Positions 24,163 to 37,150 of a stretch of DNA of 64,000 bases are shown piece after piece. Position numbers and translations under genes: made by a program. Source of the DNA: Desmodus rotundus (lineage: Eukaryota; Chordata; Mammalia; Chiroptera; Phyllostomidae). Positions within the stretch are counted from its first letter, which is position 1; every line of letters begins with the position of its first letter. A model generated the notes under the pieces. That model ran no database searches. It worked only from the letters and a program-made list of their open reading frames with translations, and was not told the DNA's origin. The stretch spans positions 744,001 through 808,000 of the forward strand of contig NW_026527269.1 in NCBI RefSeq assembly GCF_022682495.2, written 5' to 3'.

Positions 24163-26248
24163 GGTTCTAGATCCTGACACACCGCATTCTAGAATGCAGT
24201 ATCCAAGGCAACCGTATCCTTGGAAACCGTATCCTAGGAAACCGCTTATCTCAGGAGGCCATTGTGCTCAGAACCCGCACCACAAGATTCTAGACCCTGA
24301 CACACCGCATTCTAGAATGCAGTATCCAACGCAACCGTATCCTTGGAAACGGTATCCTAGGAAACCGCTTATCTCAGGAGGCCGTTGTGCTCAGAACCCG
24401 CACCACAAGATTCTAGATCCTGACACACCGCATTCTAGAATGCAGTATCCAAGGCAACCGTATCATTGGAAACCGTGTCCTAGGAAACGGCTTACTCTGG
24501 AGGCCATTGTGCTCAGAACCCGCAACACAAGATTCCAGATCCTGACACACCGTATTCTAGAATGCAGTATCCAAGGCAACCGTATACTTGCATACCTTAT
24601 CCTAGGAAACCGCTTATCTCAGGAGGCCGTTGTGCTCAGAACCCGCACCACAAGATTCTAGATCCTGACACACCGCATTCTAGAATGCAGTAACCAAGGC
24701 AACCGTATCCTTGGAAACCGTATCCTAGGAAACCGCTTATCTCAGGAGGGTATTGTGCTCAGAAGCCGCAGCACAAGATTCTAGATCCTCACACACCGCA
24801 TTCTAGAATGCAGTAACCAAGGCAACCATATCCTTGGAAACCGTATCCTAGGAAACGGCTTACTCTGGAGGCCATTGTGCTCAGAACCCGCACCACAAGA
24901 TTCTAGATCCTGACACACCGCATTCTAGAATGCAGTATCCAAGGCAACCGTATCCTTGGAAACCGTATCCTAGGAAACCGCTTATCTCAGGAGGCCATTG
25001 TGCTCAGAACCCGCACCACAAGATTCTAGATCCTGACACACCGCATTCTAGAATGCAGTAACCAAGGCAACCGTATCCTTGGAAACCGTATCCTAGGAAA
25101 CGGCTTACTCTAGAGGCCATTGTGCTCAGAACCCGCACCACAAGATTCCAGATCCTGACACACCGTATTCTAGAATGCAGTATCCAAGGCAACCGTATCT
25201 TTGGAAACCTTATCCTAGGAAACCGCTTATCTCCGGAGGCCATTGTGCTCAGAACCCGCAACACAAGATTCTAGATTCTGACACACCGCATTCTAGAATG
25301 CAGTATCCAAGGCAACCGTATCCTTGGAAACCTTATCCTAGGAAACCGCTTATCTCAGGATGCCATTTTGCTCAGAACCCGCACCACAAGATTCTAGATC
25401 CTGACACACCGCATTCTAGAATGCAGTATCCAAGGCAACCGTATCCTTGGAAACCGTATCCTAGGAAACCGCTTATCTCAGGAGGCCATTGTGCTCAGAA
25501 CCCGCACCACAAGATTCTAGATCCTGACACACCGCATTCTAGAATGCAGTATCCAAGGCAACCGTATATTGGAAACCGTATCCTAGGAAACCGCTTATCT
25601 CAGGAGGCCATTGTGCTCAGAAACCGCACCACAAGATTCTAGATCCTGACACACCGCATTCTAGAATGCAGTAACCAAGGCAACCGTATCCTTGGAAACC
25701 GTATCCTAGGAAACCGCTTATCTCAGGAGGCCATTGTGCTCAGAACCCGCACCACAAGATTCTAGATCCTGACACACCGCATTCTAGAATACAGTATCCA
25801 AGGCAACCGTATCCTTGGAAACCGTATCCTAGGAAACCGCTTATCTCAGGAGGCCATTGTGCTCAGAACGCGAACCACAAGATTTAGATCCTGACACACC
25901 GCATTCTAGAATGCAGTATCCAAGGCAACCGTATCCTTGGAAACCGTATCCTAGGAAACCGCTTATCTCAGGAGGCCGTTGCGCTCAGAACCCGCACCAC
26001 AAGATTCTAGATCCTGACACACCGCATTCTAGAATGCAGTAACCAAGGCAACCGTATCCTTGGAAACCGTATCCTAGGAAACCGCTCTTCTCAGGAGGCC
26101 ATTGTGCTCAGAACCCGCACCACAAGATTCTAGATCCTGACACACCGCATTCTAGAATGCAGTAACCAAGGCAACCGTGTCCTTGGAAACCGTATCCTAT
26201 GAAACCGCTTATCTCAGGAGGCCGTTGTGCTCAGAACCCGCACCACAA
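24163..26248 (+). repeat. HOR unit 6, truncated after C
   Basis: A, B and the first monomer of C (GATTTAGATCC, near 25880) are in register. The next monomers are the CGCTCTTCTCAGG and GTGTCCTTGG types that normally follow E. Compared with unit 7, the distance from C to F is 545 bp instead of 3000, a loss of about 20 monomers. A substitution GCCATTTTGC near 25368 is a private variant. Confidence 0.88.
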
Positions 26249-28822
26249 GATTCTAGATCCTGACACACCGCATTCTAGAATGCAGTAACCAAGGCAACCG
26301 TATCCTTGGAAACCGTATCCTAGGAAACGACTTACTCTGGAGGCCATTGTGCTCAGAACCCGCACCACAAGATTCTAGATCCTGACACACCGCATTCTAG
26401 AATGCAGTATCCAAGGCAACCGTATCCTTGGAAACCGTATCCTAGGAAACCGCTTATCTCAGGAGGCCATTGTGCTCAGAACCCGCACCACAAGGTTCTA
26501 GATCCTGACACACCGCATTCTAGAATGCAGTATCCAAGGCAACCGTATCCTTGGAAACCGTATCCTAGGAAACCGCTTATCTCAGGAGGCCATTGTGCTC
26601 AGAACGCGAACCACAAAATTCTAGATCCTGACACACCGCATTCTAGAATGCAGTAACCAAGGCAACCGTATCCTTGGAAACCGTATCCTAGGAAACCGCT
26701 TATCTCAGGAGGCCATTGTGCTCAGAACGCGAACCACAAGATTTAGATCCTGACACACCGCATTCTAGAATGCAGTATCCAAGGCAACCGTATCCTTGGA
26801 AACCGTATCCTAGGAAACCGCTTATCTCAGGAGGCCATTGTGCTCAGAACGCGAACCACAAGATTCTAGATCCTGACACACCGCATTCTAGAATGCAGTA
26901 TCCAAGGCAACCGTATCCTTGGAAACCGTATCCTAGGAAACCGCTTATCTCAGGAGGCAATTGCGCTCAGAACCCGCACCACAAGATTCTAGATCCTGAC
27001 ACACCGCATTCTAGAATGCAGTAACCAAGGCAACCGTATCCTTGGAAACCGTATCCTAGGAAACCGCTTATCTCAGGAGGCCGATGTACTCAGAACCCGC
27101 ACCACAAGATTCTAGATCCTCACACACCGCATTCTAGACGCCGTATCCAAGGCAACCGTATCCTTAGAAACCGTATCATAGGAACCGCTTATCTCAGGAG
27201 GCCATTGTGCTCAGAACCCGCACCACAAGATTCTATATCCTGACACACCGCATTCTAGAATGCAGTAACCAAGGCACCGTATCCTTGGAAAACGTATCCT
27301 AGGAAACCGCTTATCTCAGGAGGCCGTTGTGCTCAGAACCCGCACCACGAGATTCTAGATCCTGACACACCGCATTCTAGAATGCAGTAACCAAGGCAAC
27401 CGTATCCTTGGAAACCGTATCCTAGGAAACCGCTTATCTCAGGAGGCCGTTGTGCTCAGAACCCGCACCACAAGATAATAGATCCTGACACACCGCATTC
27501 TAGAATGCAGTAACCAAGGCAACCGTATCCTTGGAAACCGTATCCTAGGAAACCGCTTATCTCAGGAGGCCGTTGTGCTCAGAATCGGCACCACAAGATT
27601 CTAGATCCTGACACACCGCATTCTAGAATGCAGTATCCAAGGCAACCGTATCCTTGGAAACCGTATCCTAGGAAACCGCTTATCTAAGGAGGCCGTTGTG
27701 CTCAGAATCGGCACCACAATATTCTAGATCCTGACACACCGCATTCTAGAATGCAGTAACCAAGGCAACCGTATCCTTGGAAACCGTATCCTAGGAAACC
27801 GCTTATCTCAGGAGGCCGTTGTGCTCAGAACCCGCACCACAAGATTCTAGATCCTGACACACCGCATTCTAGAATGCAGTAACCAAGGCACCGTATCCTT
27901 GGAAACCGTATCCTAGGAAACGGCTTACCCTGGAGGCCATTGTGCTCAGAACCCGCAACACAAGATTCTAGATCCTGACACACCGCATTCTAGAATGCAG
28001 TATGCAAGGCAACCGTATCCTTGGAAACCGTATCCTAGGAAACCGCTTATATCAGGAGGCCATTGTGCTCAGAACCCGCACCACAAGATTCTAGATCCTG
28101 ACACACAGCATTCTAGAAGGCAGTATCCAAGGCAACCGTATCCTTGGCAACCGTATCCTAGGAAACCGCTTATCTCAGGAAGCCGTTGTGCTCAGAACCC
28201 GCAGCACAAGATTCTAGATCCTGACACACCGCATTCCAGAATGCAGTATCCAAGGCAACCGTATCCTTGGAAACCGTATCCTAGGAAACCGCTTATCTCA
28301 GGAGGCCATTGTGCTCAGAACCCGCACCACAAGATTCTAGATCCCGACACACCGCATTCTAGAATGCAGTAACCAAGGCAACCGTATCCTTGGAAACCGT
28401 ATCCTAGGAAACCGCTTATCTCAGGAGGCCGTTGTGCTCAGAACCGGCGCCACAAGATTCTAGATCCCGCCACACCGCATTCTAGAATGCAGTAACCAAG
28501 GCAACCGTATCCTTGGAAACCGTATCCTAGGAAACCGCTTATCTCAGGAGGCCATTGTGCTCAGAACCCGCACCACAAGATTCTAGATCCTGACACACCG
28601 CATTCTAGAATGCAGTATCCAAGGCAACCGTATCCTTGGAAACCGTATCCAGGGAACCGCTTATCTGAGGAGGCCATTGTGCTCAGAACCCGCACCACCA
28701 GATTCTAGATCCTGACACACCGCATTCTAGAATGCAGTATCCAAGGCAACCGTATCCTTGGAAACCGTATCCTAGGAAACCGCTTACTCTGGAGACGATT
28801 GTGCTCAGAACCCGTCCCACAA
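26249..28822 (+). repeat. F-G-H block, copy 2
   Basis: It starts with the GGAAACGACTTACTC monomer, then F (26371), G (GATTTAGATCC near 26740) and H (27964). Markers match the first F-G block at +8219 bp and the next one at +10,902 bp. H is marked by CAGTATGCAAGG, then ACACAGCATTCTAGAAGGCAG, then ATTCCAGAATG, then GATCCCGACAC and GATCCCGCCAC monomers. A private CTAAGGAGG replaces CTCAGGAGG near 27685. Confidence 0.88.
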
Positions 28823-29186
28823 GATTCTAGATCCTGTTACACCATATTCTAGAACACCGTATCCAAGGCAACCGTATCTTTGGAAACCATATCCAAGAAA
28901 CCACTTATCTCTGGAGACCATTATTTTCAGAATCTGTTCCCAAGATTCTAGATCCTGACACACCACATTCTAGAACGCCGTATGCAAGGCAACCGTATTC
29001 TTGGAGTCCGTATCCTAGAAACCGCGTATTCCTGTAGACTATTATTCTCTCAACCCGACCAACAATATTCTAGATCCTGACACACCACATTCTAGAACAC
29101 CGTGTCCACGGCAACTGTATCCTGGAAACCCTATCCTAGGAAACCGCTTACTCTAGAGACCATAGAGCTCAGAACCCGTCCCACAA
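28823..29186 (+). repeat. Divergent trio T1-T2-T3, copy 2
   Basis: T1 28823-28943, T2 28944-29065 and T3 29066-29186. T2 is 122 bp because CCTAGAAACCG lacks one G found in copies 1, 3 and 5; the same deletion occurs in the copy at 39846-40209, linking these two by descent. Confidence 0.9.
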
Positions 29187-31265
29187 GATGCAAGATCCTG
29201 ACACACCGCATTCTAGAATGCAGTATCCAAGGCAACCGTATCCTTGGAAACCGTATCCTAGGAAACCGCTTACTCTAGAGACCATAGAGCTCAGAAACCG
29301 TCCCACAAGATGCAACATCCTGACACACCGCATTCTAGAATGCAGTATCCAAGGCAACCGTATCCTTGGAAACCGTATCCTAGGAAACCGCTTATCTCAG
29401 GAGGCCGTTGTGCTCAGAACCCGCACCACAAGATTCTAGATCCTGACACACCGCATTCTAGAATGCAGTAACCAAGGCAACCGTATCCTTGGAAACCGTA
29501 TCCTAGGAAACCGCTTATCTCAGGAGGCCGTTGTGCTCAGAACCCGCACCACAAGATTCTAGATCCTGACACACCGCATTCTAGAATGCAGTAACAAAGG
29601 CACCGTATCCTTGGAAACCGTATCCTAGGAAACGGCTTACTCTGGAGGCCATTGTGGTCAGAACCCGCAACACAAGATTCGAGATCCTGACACACCGCAT
29701 TCTAGAATGCAGTATCCAAGGCAACCGTATACTTGGAAACCGTATCCTAGGAAACCGCTTATCTCAGGAGGCCGTTGTGCTCAGAACCCGCAACACAAGA
29801 TTCTAGATCCTGACACACCGCATTCCAGAATGCAGTATCCAAGGCAACCGTATCCTTGGAAACCGTATCCTAGGAAACCGCTTATCTCAGGCGGCCGATG
29901 TGCTCAGAACCCGCACCACAAGATTCTAGATCCTGACACACCGCATTCTAGAATGCAGTAACCAAGGCAACCGTATATTTGGAAACCGTATCCTAGGAAA
30001 CCGCTTATCTCAGGAGGCCGTTGTGCTCAGAACCCGCACCACAAGATTCTAGATCCTGACACACCGCATTCTAGAATGCAGTATCCAAGGCATCCGTATC
30101 CTTGGAAACCGTATCGAGGGAACCGCTTATCTCAGGAGGCCATTGTGCTCAGAACCCGCACCACAAGATTCTAGATCCTGACACACCGCATTCTAGAATG
30201 CAGTAACCAAGGCACCGTATCCTTGGAAACCGTATCCTAGGAAACGGCTTACCCTGGAGGCCATTGTGCTCAGAACCCGCAACACAAGATTCTAGATCCT
30301 GACACACCGCATTCTAGAATGCAGTATCCAAGGCAACGGTATCCTTGGAAACCGTATGCTAGGAAACCGCTTATCTCAGGAGGCCGTTGTGCTCAGAACC
30401 CGCACCACAAGATTCTAGATCCTGACACACCGCATTCTAGAATGCAGTAACAAAAGCACCGTATCCTTGGAAACCGTATCCTAGGAAACGGCTTACTCTG
30501 GAGGCCATTGTGCTCAGAACCCGCAACACAAGATTCTAGATCCTGACACACCGCATTCCAGAATGCAGTATCCAAGGCAACGGTATCCTTGGAAACCGTA
30601 TCCTAGGAAACCGCTTATCTCAGGAGGCCGTTGTGCTCAGAACCCGCACCACAAGATTCTAGATCCTGACACACCGCATTCCAGAATGCAGTATCCAAGG
30701 CAACGGTATCCTTGGAAACCGTATCCTAGGAAACCGCTTATCTCAGGAGGCCGTTGTGCTCAGAACCCGCACCACTAGATTCTAGATCCTGACACACCGC
30801 ATTCCAGAATGCAGTATCCAAGGCAACCGTATCCTTGGAAACCGTATCCTAGGAAACCGCTTATCTCAGGAGGCCATTGTGCTCAGAACCCGCACCACAA
30901 GATTCTAGATCCCGACACACCGCATTCTAGAATGCAGTAACCAAGGCAACCGTATCCTTGGAAACCGTATCCAGGGAACCGCTTATCTGAGGAGGCCATT
31001 GTGCTCAGAACCCGCACCACCAGATTCTAGATCCTGACACACCGCATTCTAGAATGCAGTAACCAAGGCACCGTATCCTTGGAAACCGTATCCTTGGAAA
31101 CGGCTTACCCTGGAGGCCATTGTGCTCAGAACCCGCAACACAAGATTCTAGATCCTGACACACCGCATTCTAGAATGCAGTATCCAAGGCAACCGTATCC
31201 TTGGAAACCGTATCCTAGGAAACCGCTTACTCTGGAGACGATTGTGCTCAGAACCCGTCCCACAA
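29187..31265 (+). repeat. Linker J with extra monomers between two T trios
   Basis: It opens with GATGCAAGATCC and GATGCAACATCC monomers that have lost the first TCTAGA. These are followed by ordinary 121-123-bp monomers rich in the GGCAACGG and ATTCCAGAATG variants, three of them in tandem near 30530-30830. It closes with the CTCTGGAGACGATTG monomer that always precedes T1. A private CAGGCGGCCGATG occurs near 29890. Confidence 0.8.
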
Positions 31266-31630
31266 GATTCTAGATCCTGTTACACCATATTCTAGAACAC
31301 CGTATCCAAGGCAACCTTATCCTTGGAAACCATATCCAAGAAACCACTTATCTCTGGAGACCATTATTTTCAGAATCTGTTCCCAAGATTCTAGATCCTG
31401 ACACACCACATTCTAGAACGCCGTATGCAAGGCAACCGTATTCTTGGAGTCCGTATCCTAGGAAACCGCGTATTCCTGTAGACTATTATTCTCTCAACCC
31501 GACCAACAATATTCTAGATCCTGACACACCACATTCTAGAACACCGTGTCCACGGCAACTGTATCCTGGAAACCCTATCCTAGGAAACCGCTTACTCTAG
31601 AGACCATAGAGCTCAGAACCCGTCCCACAA
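31266..31630 (+). repeat. Divergent trio T1-T2-T3, copy 3
   Basis: T1 31266-31386, T2 31387-31509 (123 bp) and T3 31510-31630. It lies 2443-2444 bp after copy 2 with no A unit between them, so the T region has been duplicated locally. T2 here is the 123-bp form, unlike copy 2, so the two are not a simple recent identical duplication. Confidence 0.9.
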
Positions 31631-32609
31631 GATGCAAGATCCTGACACACCGCATTCTAGAATGCAGTATCCAAGGCAACCGTATCCTTGGAAACCGTAT
31701 CCTAGGAAACCGCTTACTCTAGAGACCATAGAGCTCAGAAACCGTCCCACAAGATGCAAGATCCTGACACACCGCATTCTAGAATGCAGTATCCAAGGCA
31801 ACCGTATCCTTGGAAACCGTATCCTAGGAAACCGCTTATCTCAGGAGGCCGTTGTGCTCAGAACCCGCACCACAAGATTCTAGATCCTGACACACCGCAT
31901 TCTAGAATGCAGTAACCAAGGCACCGTATCCTTGGAAACCGTATCCTAGGAAACGGCTTACCCTGGAGGCCATTGTGCTCAGAACCCGCAACACAAGATT
32001 CTAGATCCTGACACACCGCATTCTAGAATTCAGTATCCAAGGCAACCGTATCCTTGGAAACCGTATGCTAGGAAACCGCTTATCTCAGGAGGCCATTGTG
32101 CTCAGAACCCGCACCACAAGATTCTAGATCCTGACACACCGCATTCTAGAATGCAGTATCCAAGGCAACCGTATCCTTGGAAACCGTATCCTAGGAAACG
32201 GCTTATCTCAGGAGGCCATTGTGCTCAGAACCCGCACCACAAGATTCTAGATCCTGACACACCGAATTCTAGAATGCCTTATCCAAGGCAACCGTATCCT
32301 TGGAAACCGTATCCTAGGAAACCGCCTATCTCAGGAGGCCGTTGTGCTCAGAACCCGCACCACAAGATTCTAGATCCTGACACACCGCATTCTAGAATGC
32401 AGTATCCAAGGCATCCGTATCCTTGGAAACCGTATCGAGGGAACCGCTTATCTCAGGAGGCCATTGTGCTCAGAACACGCACCACAAGATTCTAGATCCT
32501 GACACACCGCATTCTAGAATGCAGTAACCAAGGCAACCGTATCCTTGGAAACCGTATCCTAGGAAACGGCTTACTCTGGAGGCCATTGTGCTCAGAACCC
32601 GCACCACAA
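31631..32609 (+). repeat. Linker J before unit 7
   Basis: It starts with two GATGCAAGATCC monomers, then ordinary copies, one with an ACCGAATTCTAGAATGCC variant near 32262. It ends with the GGCATCCG / GTATCGAGGG monomer and a CTCTGG-class monomer, the same two that precede A at 1955. Confidence 0.8.
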
Positions 32610-35600
32610 GGTTCTAGATCCTGACACACCGCATTCTAGAATGCAGTATCCAAGGCAACCGTATCCTTGGAAACCGTATCCTAGGAAACCGCTTATCTCA
32701 GGAGGCCATTGTGCTCAGAACCCGCACCACAAGATTCTAGACCCTGACACACCGCATTCTAGAATGCAGTATCCAACGCAACCGTATCCTTGGAAACGGT
32801 ATCCTAGGAAACCGCTTATCTCAGGAGGCCGTTGTGCTCAGAACCCGCACCACAAGATTCTAGATCCTGACACACCGCATTCTAGAATGCAGTATCCAAG
32901 GCAACCGTATCATTGGAAACCGTATCCTAGGAAACGGCTTACTCTGGAGGCCATTGTGCTCAGAACCGGCAACACAAGATTCCAGATCCTGACACACCGT
33001 ATTCTAGAATGCAGTATCCAAGGCAACCGTATACTTGCATACCTTATCCTAGGAAACCGCTTATCTCAGGAGGCCGTTGTGCTCAGAACCCACACCACAA
33101 GATTCTAGATCCTGACACACCGCATTCTAGAATGCAGTAACCAAGGCAACCGTATCCTTGGAAACCGTATCCTAGGAAACCGCTTATCTCAGGAGGGTAT
33201 TGTGCTCAGAAGCCGCAGCACAAGATTCTAGATCCTCACACACCGCATTCTAGAATGCAGTAACCAAGGCAACCGTATCCTTGGAAACCGTATCCTAGGA
33301 AACGGCTTACTCTGGAGGCCATTGTGCTCAGAACCCGCACCACAAGATTCTAGATCCTGACACACCGCATTCTAGAATGCAGTATCCAAGGCAACCGTAT
33401 CCTTGGAAACCGTATCCTAGGAAACCGCTTATCTCAGGAGGCCATTGTGCTCAGAACCCGCACCACAAGATTCTAGATCCTGACACACCGCATTCTAGAA
33501 TGCAGTAACCAAGGCAACCGTATCCTTGGAAACCGTATCCTAGGAAACGGCTTACCCTAGAGGCCATTGTGCTCAGAACCCGCACCACAAGATTCCAGAT
33601 CCTGACACACCGTATTCTAGAATGCAGTATCCAAGGCAACCGTATCTTTGGAAACCTTATCCTAGGAAACCGCTTATCTCCGGAGGCCATTGTGCTCAGA
33701 ACCCGCACCACAAGATTCTAGATCCTGACACACCGCATTCTAGAATGCAGTATCCAAGGCAACCGTATCCTTGGAAACCTTATCCTAGGAAACCGCTTAT
33801 CTCAGGATGCCATTGTGCTCAGAACCCGCACCACAAGATTCTAGATCCTGACACACCGCATTCTAGAATGCAGTATCCAAGGCAACCGTATCCTTGGAAA
33901 CCGTATCCTAGGAAACCGCTTATCTCAGGAGGCCATTGTGCTCAGAACCCGCACCACAAGATTCTAGATCCTGACACACCGCATTCTAGAATGCAGTATC
34001 CAAGGCAACCGTATATTGGAAACCGTATCCTAGGAAACCGCTTATCTCAGGAGGCCATTGTGCTCAGAAACCGCACCACAAGATTCTAGATCCTGACACA
34101 CCGCATTCTAGAATGCAGTAACCAAGGCAACCGTATCCTTGGAAACCGTATCCTAGGAAACCGCTTATCTCAGGAGGCCATTGTGCTCAGAACCCGCACC
34201 ACAAGATTCTAGATCCTGACACACCGCATTCTAGAATACAGTATCCAAGGCAACCGTATCCTTGGAAACCGTATCCTAGGAAACCGCTTATCTCAGGAGG
34301 CCATTGTGCTCAGAACGCGAACCACAAGATTTAGATCCTGACACACCGCATTCTAGAATGCAGTATCCAAGGCAACCGTATCCTTGGAAACCGTATCCTA
34401 GGAAACCGCTTATCTCAGGAGGCCGTTGCGCTCAGAACCCGCACCACAAGATTCTAGATCCTGACACACCGCAATCTAGAATGCAGTAACCAAGGCAACC
34501 GTATCCTTGGAAACCGTATCCTAGGAAACCGCTTATCTCAGGAGGCCATTGTGCTCAGAACCCGCACCAGAAGATTCTAGACCCTGACACACCGCATTCT
34601 AGAATGCAGTATCCAAGCCAACCGTATCCTTGGAAACCGTATCCTATGAAACCGCTTATCTCAGGAGGCCATTGTGCTCAGAACCCGCACCACAAGATTC
34701 TAGATCCTGACACACCGCATTCTAGAATGCAGTAACCAAGGCAACCGTATCCTTGGAAACCGTATCCTAGGAAACCGCTTATCTCAGGAGGCCATTGTGC
34801 TCAGAACCCGCACCACAAGATTCTAGACCCTGACACACCGCATTCTAGAATGCAGTATCCAAGGCCATCGTATCCTTGGAAACCGTATCCTAGGAAACCG
34901 CTTATCTCAGGAGGCCATTGTGCTCAGAACCCGCACCACAAGATTCTAGATCCTGACACACAGCATTCTAGAATGCAGTATCCAAGGCATCCGTATCATT
35001 GGAAACCGTATCCTATGAACCGCTTATCTCAGGAGGCCGTTGTGCTCAGAACCCGCACCACAAGATTCTAGATTCTGACACACCGCATTCTAGAATGCAG
35101 TAACCAAGGCAACCGTGTCCTTGGAAACCGTATCCTAGGAAACCGCTTATCTCAGGAGGCCATTGTGCTCAGAACCCGCACCAGAAGATTCTAGACCCTG
35201 ACACACCGCATTCTAGAATGCAGTATCCAAGGCAACCGTATCCTTGGAAACCGTATCCTAGGAAACCGCTTATCTCAGGAGGCCGTTGTGCTCAGAACCC
35301 GCACCACAAGATTCTAGATTCTGACACACCGCATTCTAGAATGCAGTAACCAAGGCAACCGTATCCTTGGAAACCGTATCCTAGGAAACCGCTTATCTCA
35401 GGAGGCTATTGTGCTCAGAACCCGCACCACAAGATTCTAGATCCTGACACACCGCATTCTAGAATGCAGTAACCAAGGCAACCGTATCCTTGGAAACCGT
35501 ATGCTAGGAAACCGCTCTTCTCAGGAGGCCATTGTGCTCAGAACCCGCACCACAAGATTCTAGATCCTGACACACCGCATTCTAGAATGCAGTAACCAAG

Positions 35601-37150
35601 GCAACCGTGTCCTTGGAAACCGTATCCTATGAACCGCTTATCTCAGGAGGCCGTTGTGCTCAGAACCCGCACCACAAGATTCTAGATCCTGACACACCGC
35701 ATTCTAGAATGCAGTAACCAAGGCAACCGTATCCTTGGAAACCGTATCCTAGGAAACCGCTTATCTCAGGAGGCCATTGTGCTCAGAACCCGCACCACAA
35801 GATTCTAGATCCTGACACACCGCATTCTAGAATACAGTATCCAAGGCAACCGTATCCTTGGAAACCGTATCCTAGGAAACCGCTTATCTCAGGAGGCCAT
35901 TGTGCTCTGAACGCGAACCACAAGATTTAGATCCTGACACACCGCATTCTAGAATGCAGTATCCAAGGCAACCGTATCCTTGGAAACCGTATCCTAGGAA
36001 ACCGCTTATCTCAGGAGGCAGTTGCGCTCAGAACCCGCACCACAAGATTCTAGATCCTGACACACCGCATTCTAGAATGCAGTAACCAAGGCAACCGTAT
36101 CCTTGGAAACCGTATCCTAGGAAACCGCTTATCTCAGGAGGCCATTGTGCTCAGAACCCGCACCAGAAGATTCTAGACCCTGACACACCGCATTCTAGAA
36201 TGCAGTATCCAAGGCAACCGTATCCTTGGAAACCGTATCCTATGAAACCGCTTATCTCAGGAGGCCATTGTGCTCAGAACCCGCACCACAAGATTCTAGA
36301 TCCTGACACACCGCATTCTAGAATGCAGTAACCAAGGCAACCGTATCCTTGGAAACCGTATCCTAGGAAACCGCTTATCTCAGGAGGCCATTGTGCTCAG
36401 AACCCGCACCACAAGATTCTAGACCCTGACACACCGCATTCTAGAATGCAGTATCCAAGGCCACCGTATCCTTGGAAACCGTATCCTAGGAAACCGCTTA
36501 TCTCAGGAGGCCATTGTGCTCAGAACCCGCACCACAAGATTCTAGATCCTGACACACAGCATTCTAGAATGCAGTATCCAAGGCATCCGTATCATTGGAA
36601 ACCGTATCCTAGTAAACGGCTTACTCTGGAGGCCATTGTGCTCAGAACCAGCACCACAAGATCCAGATCCTGACACACCGTATTCTAGAATGCAGTATCC
36701 AAGGCAACCGTATCCTTGGAAACCTTATCCTAGGAAACCGCTTATCTCAGGAGGCCGTTGTGCTCAGAACCCGCACCACAATATTCTAGATTCTGACACA
36801 CCGCATTCTAGAATGCAGTAACCAAGGCAACCGTATCCTTGGAAACCGTATCCTAGGAAACCGCTTATCTCAGGAGGCTATTGTGCTCAGAACCCGCACC
36901 ACAAGATTCTAGATCCTGACACACCGCATTCTAGAATGCAGTAACCAAGGCAACCGTATCCTTGGAAACCGTATCCTAGGAAACCGCTCTTCTCAGGAGG
37001 CCATTGTGCTCAGAACCCGCACCACAAGATTCTAGATCCTGACACACCGCATTCTAGAATGCAGTAACCAAGGCAACCGTGTCCTTGGAAACCGTATCCT
37101 ATGAAACCGCTTATCTCAGGAGGCCGTTGTGCTCAGAACCCGCACCACAA
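32610..37150 (+). repeat. HOR unit 7 (A-B-C-D-C'-D'-E)
   Basis: All landmarks from A (32610) to E (near 36660) sit exactly 18,752 bp after those of unit 4, including the longer 1050-bp D-to-C' interval. Small private changes are visible (TTACCCTAGAGG near 33552, ATGCTAGG near 35502). After E come the GGCTATTG, CTCTTCTC and GTGTCC monomers that lead to F. Confidence 0.9.
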
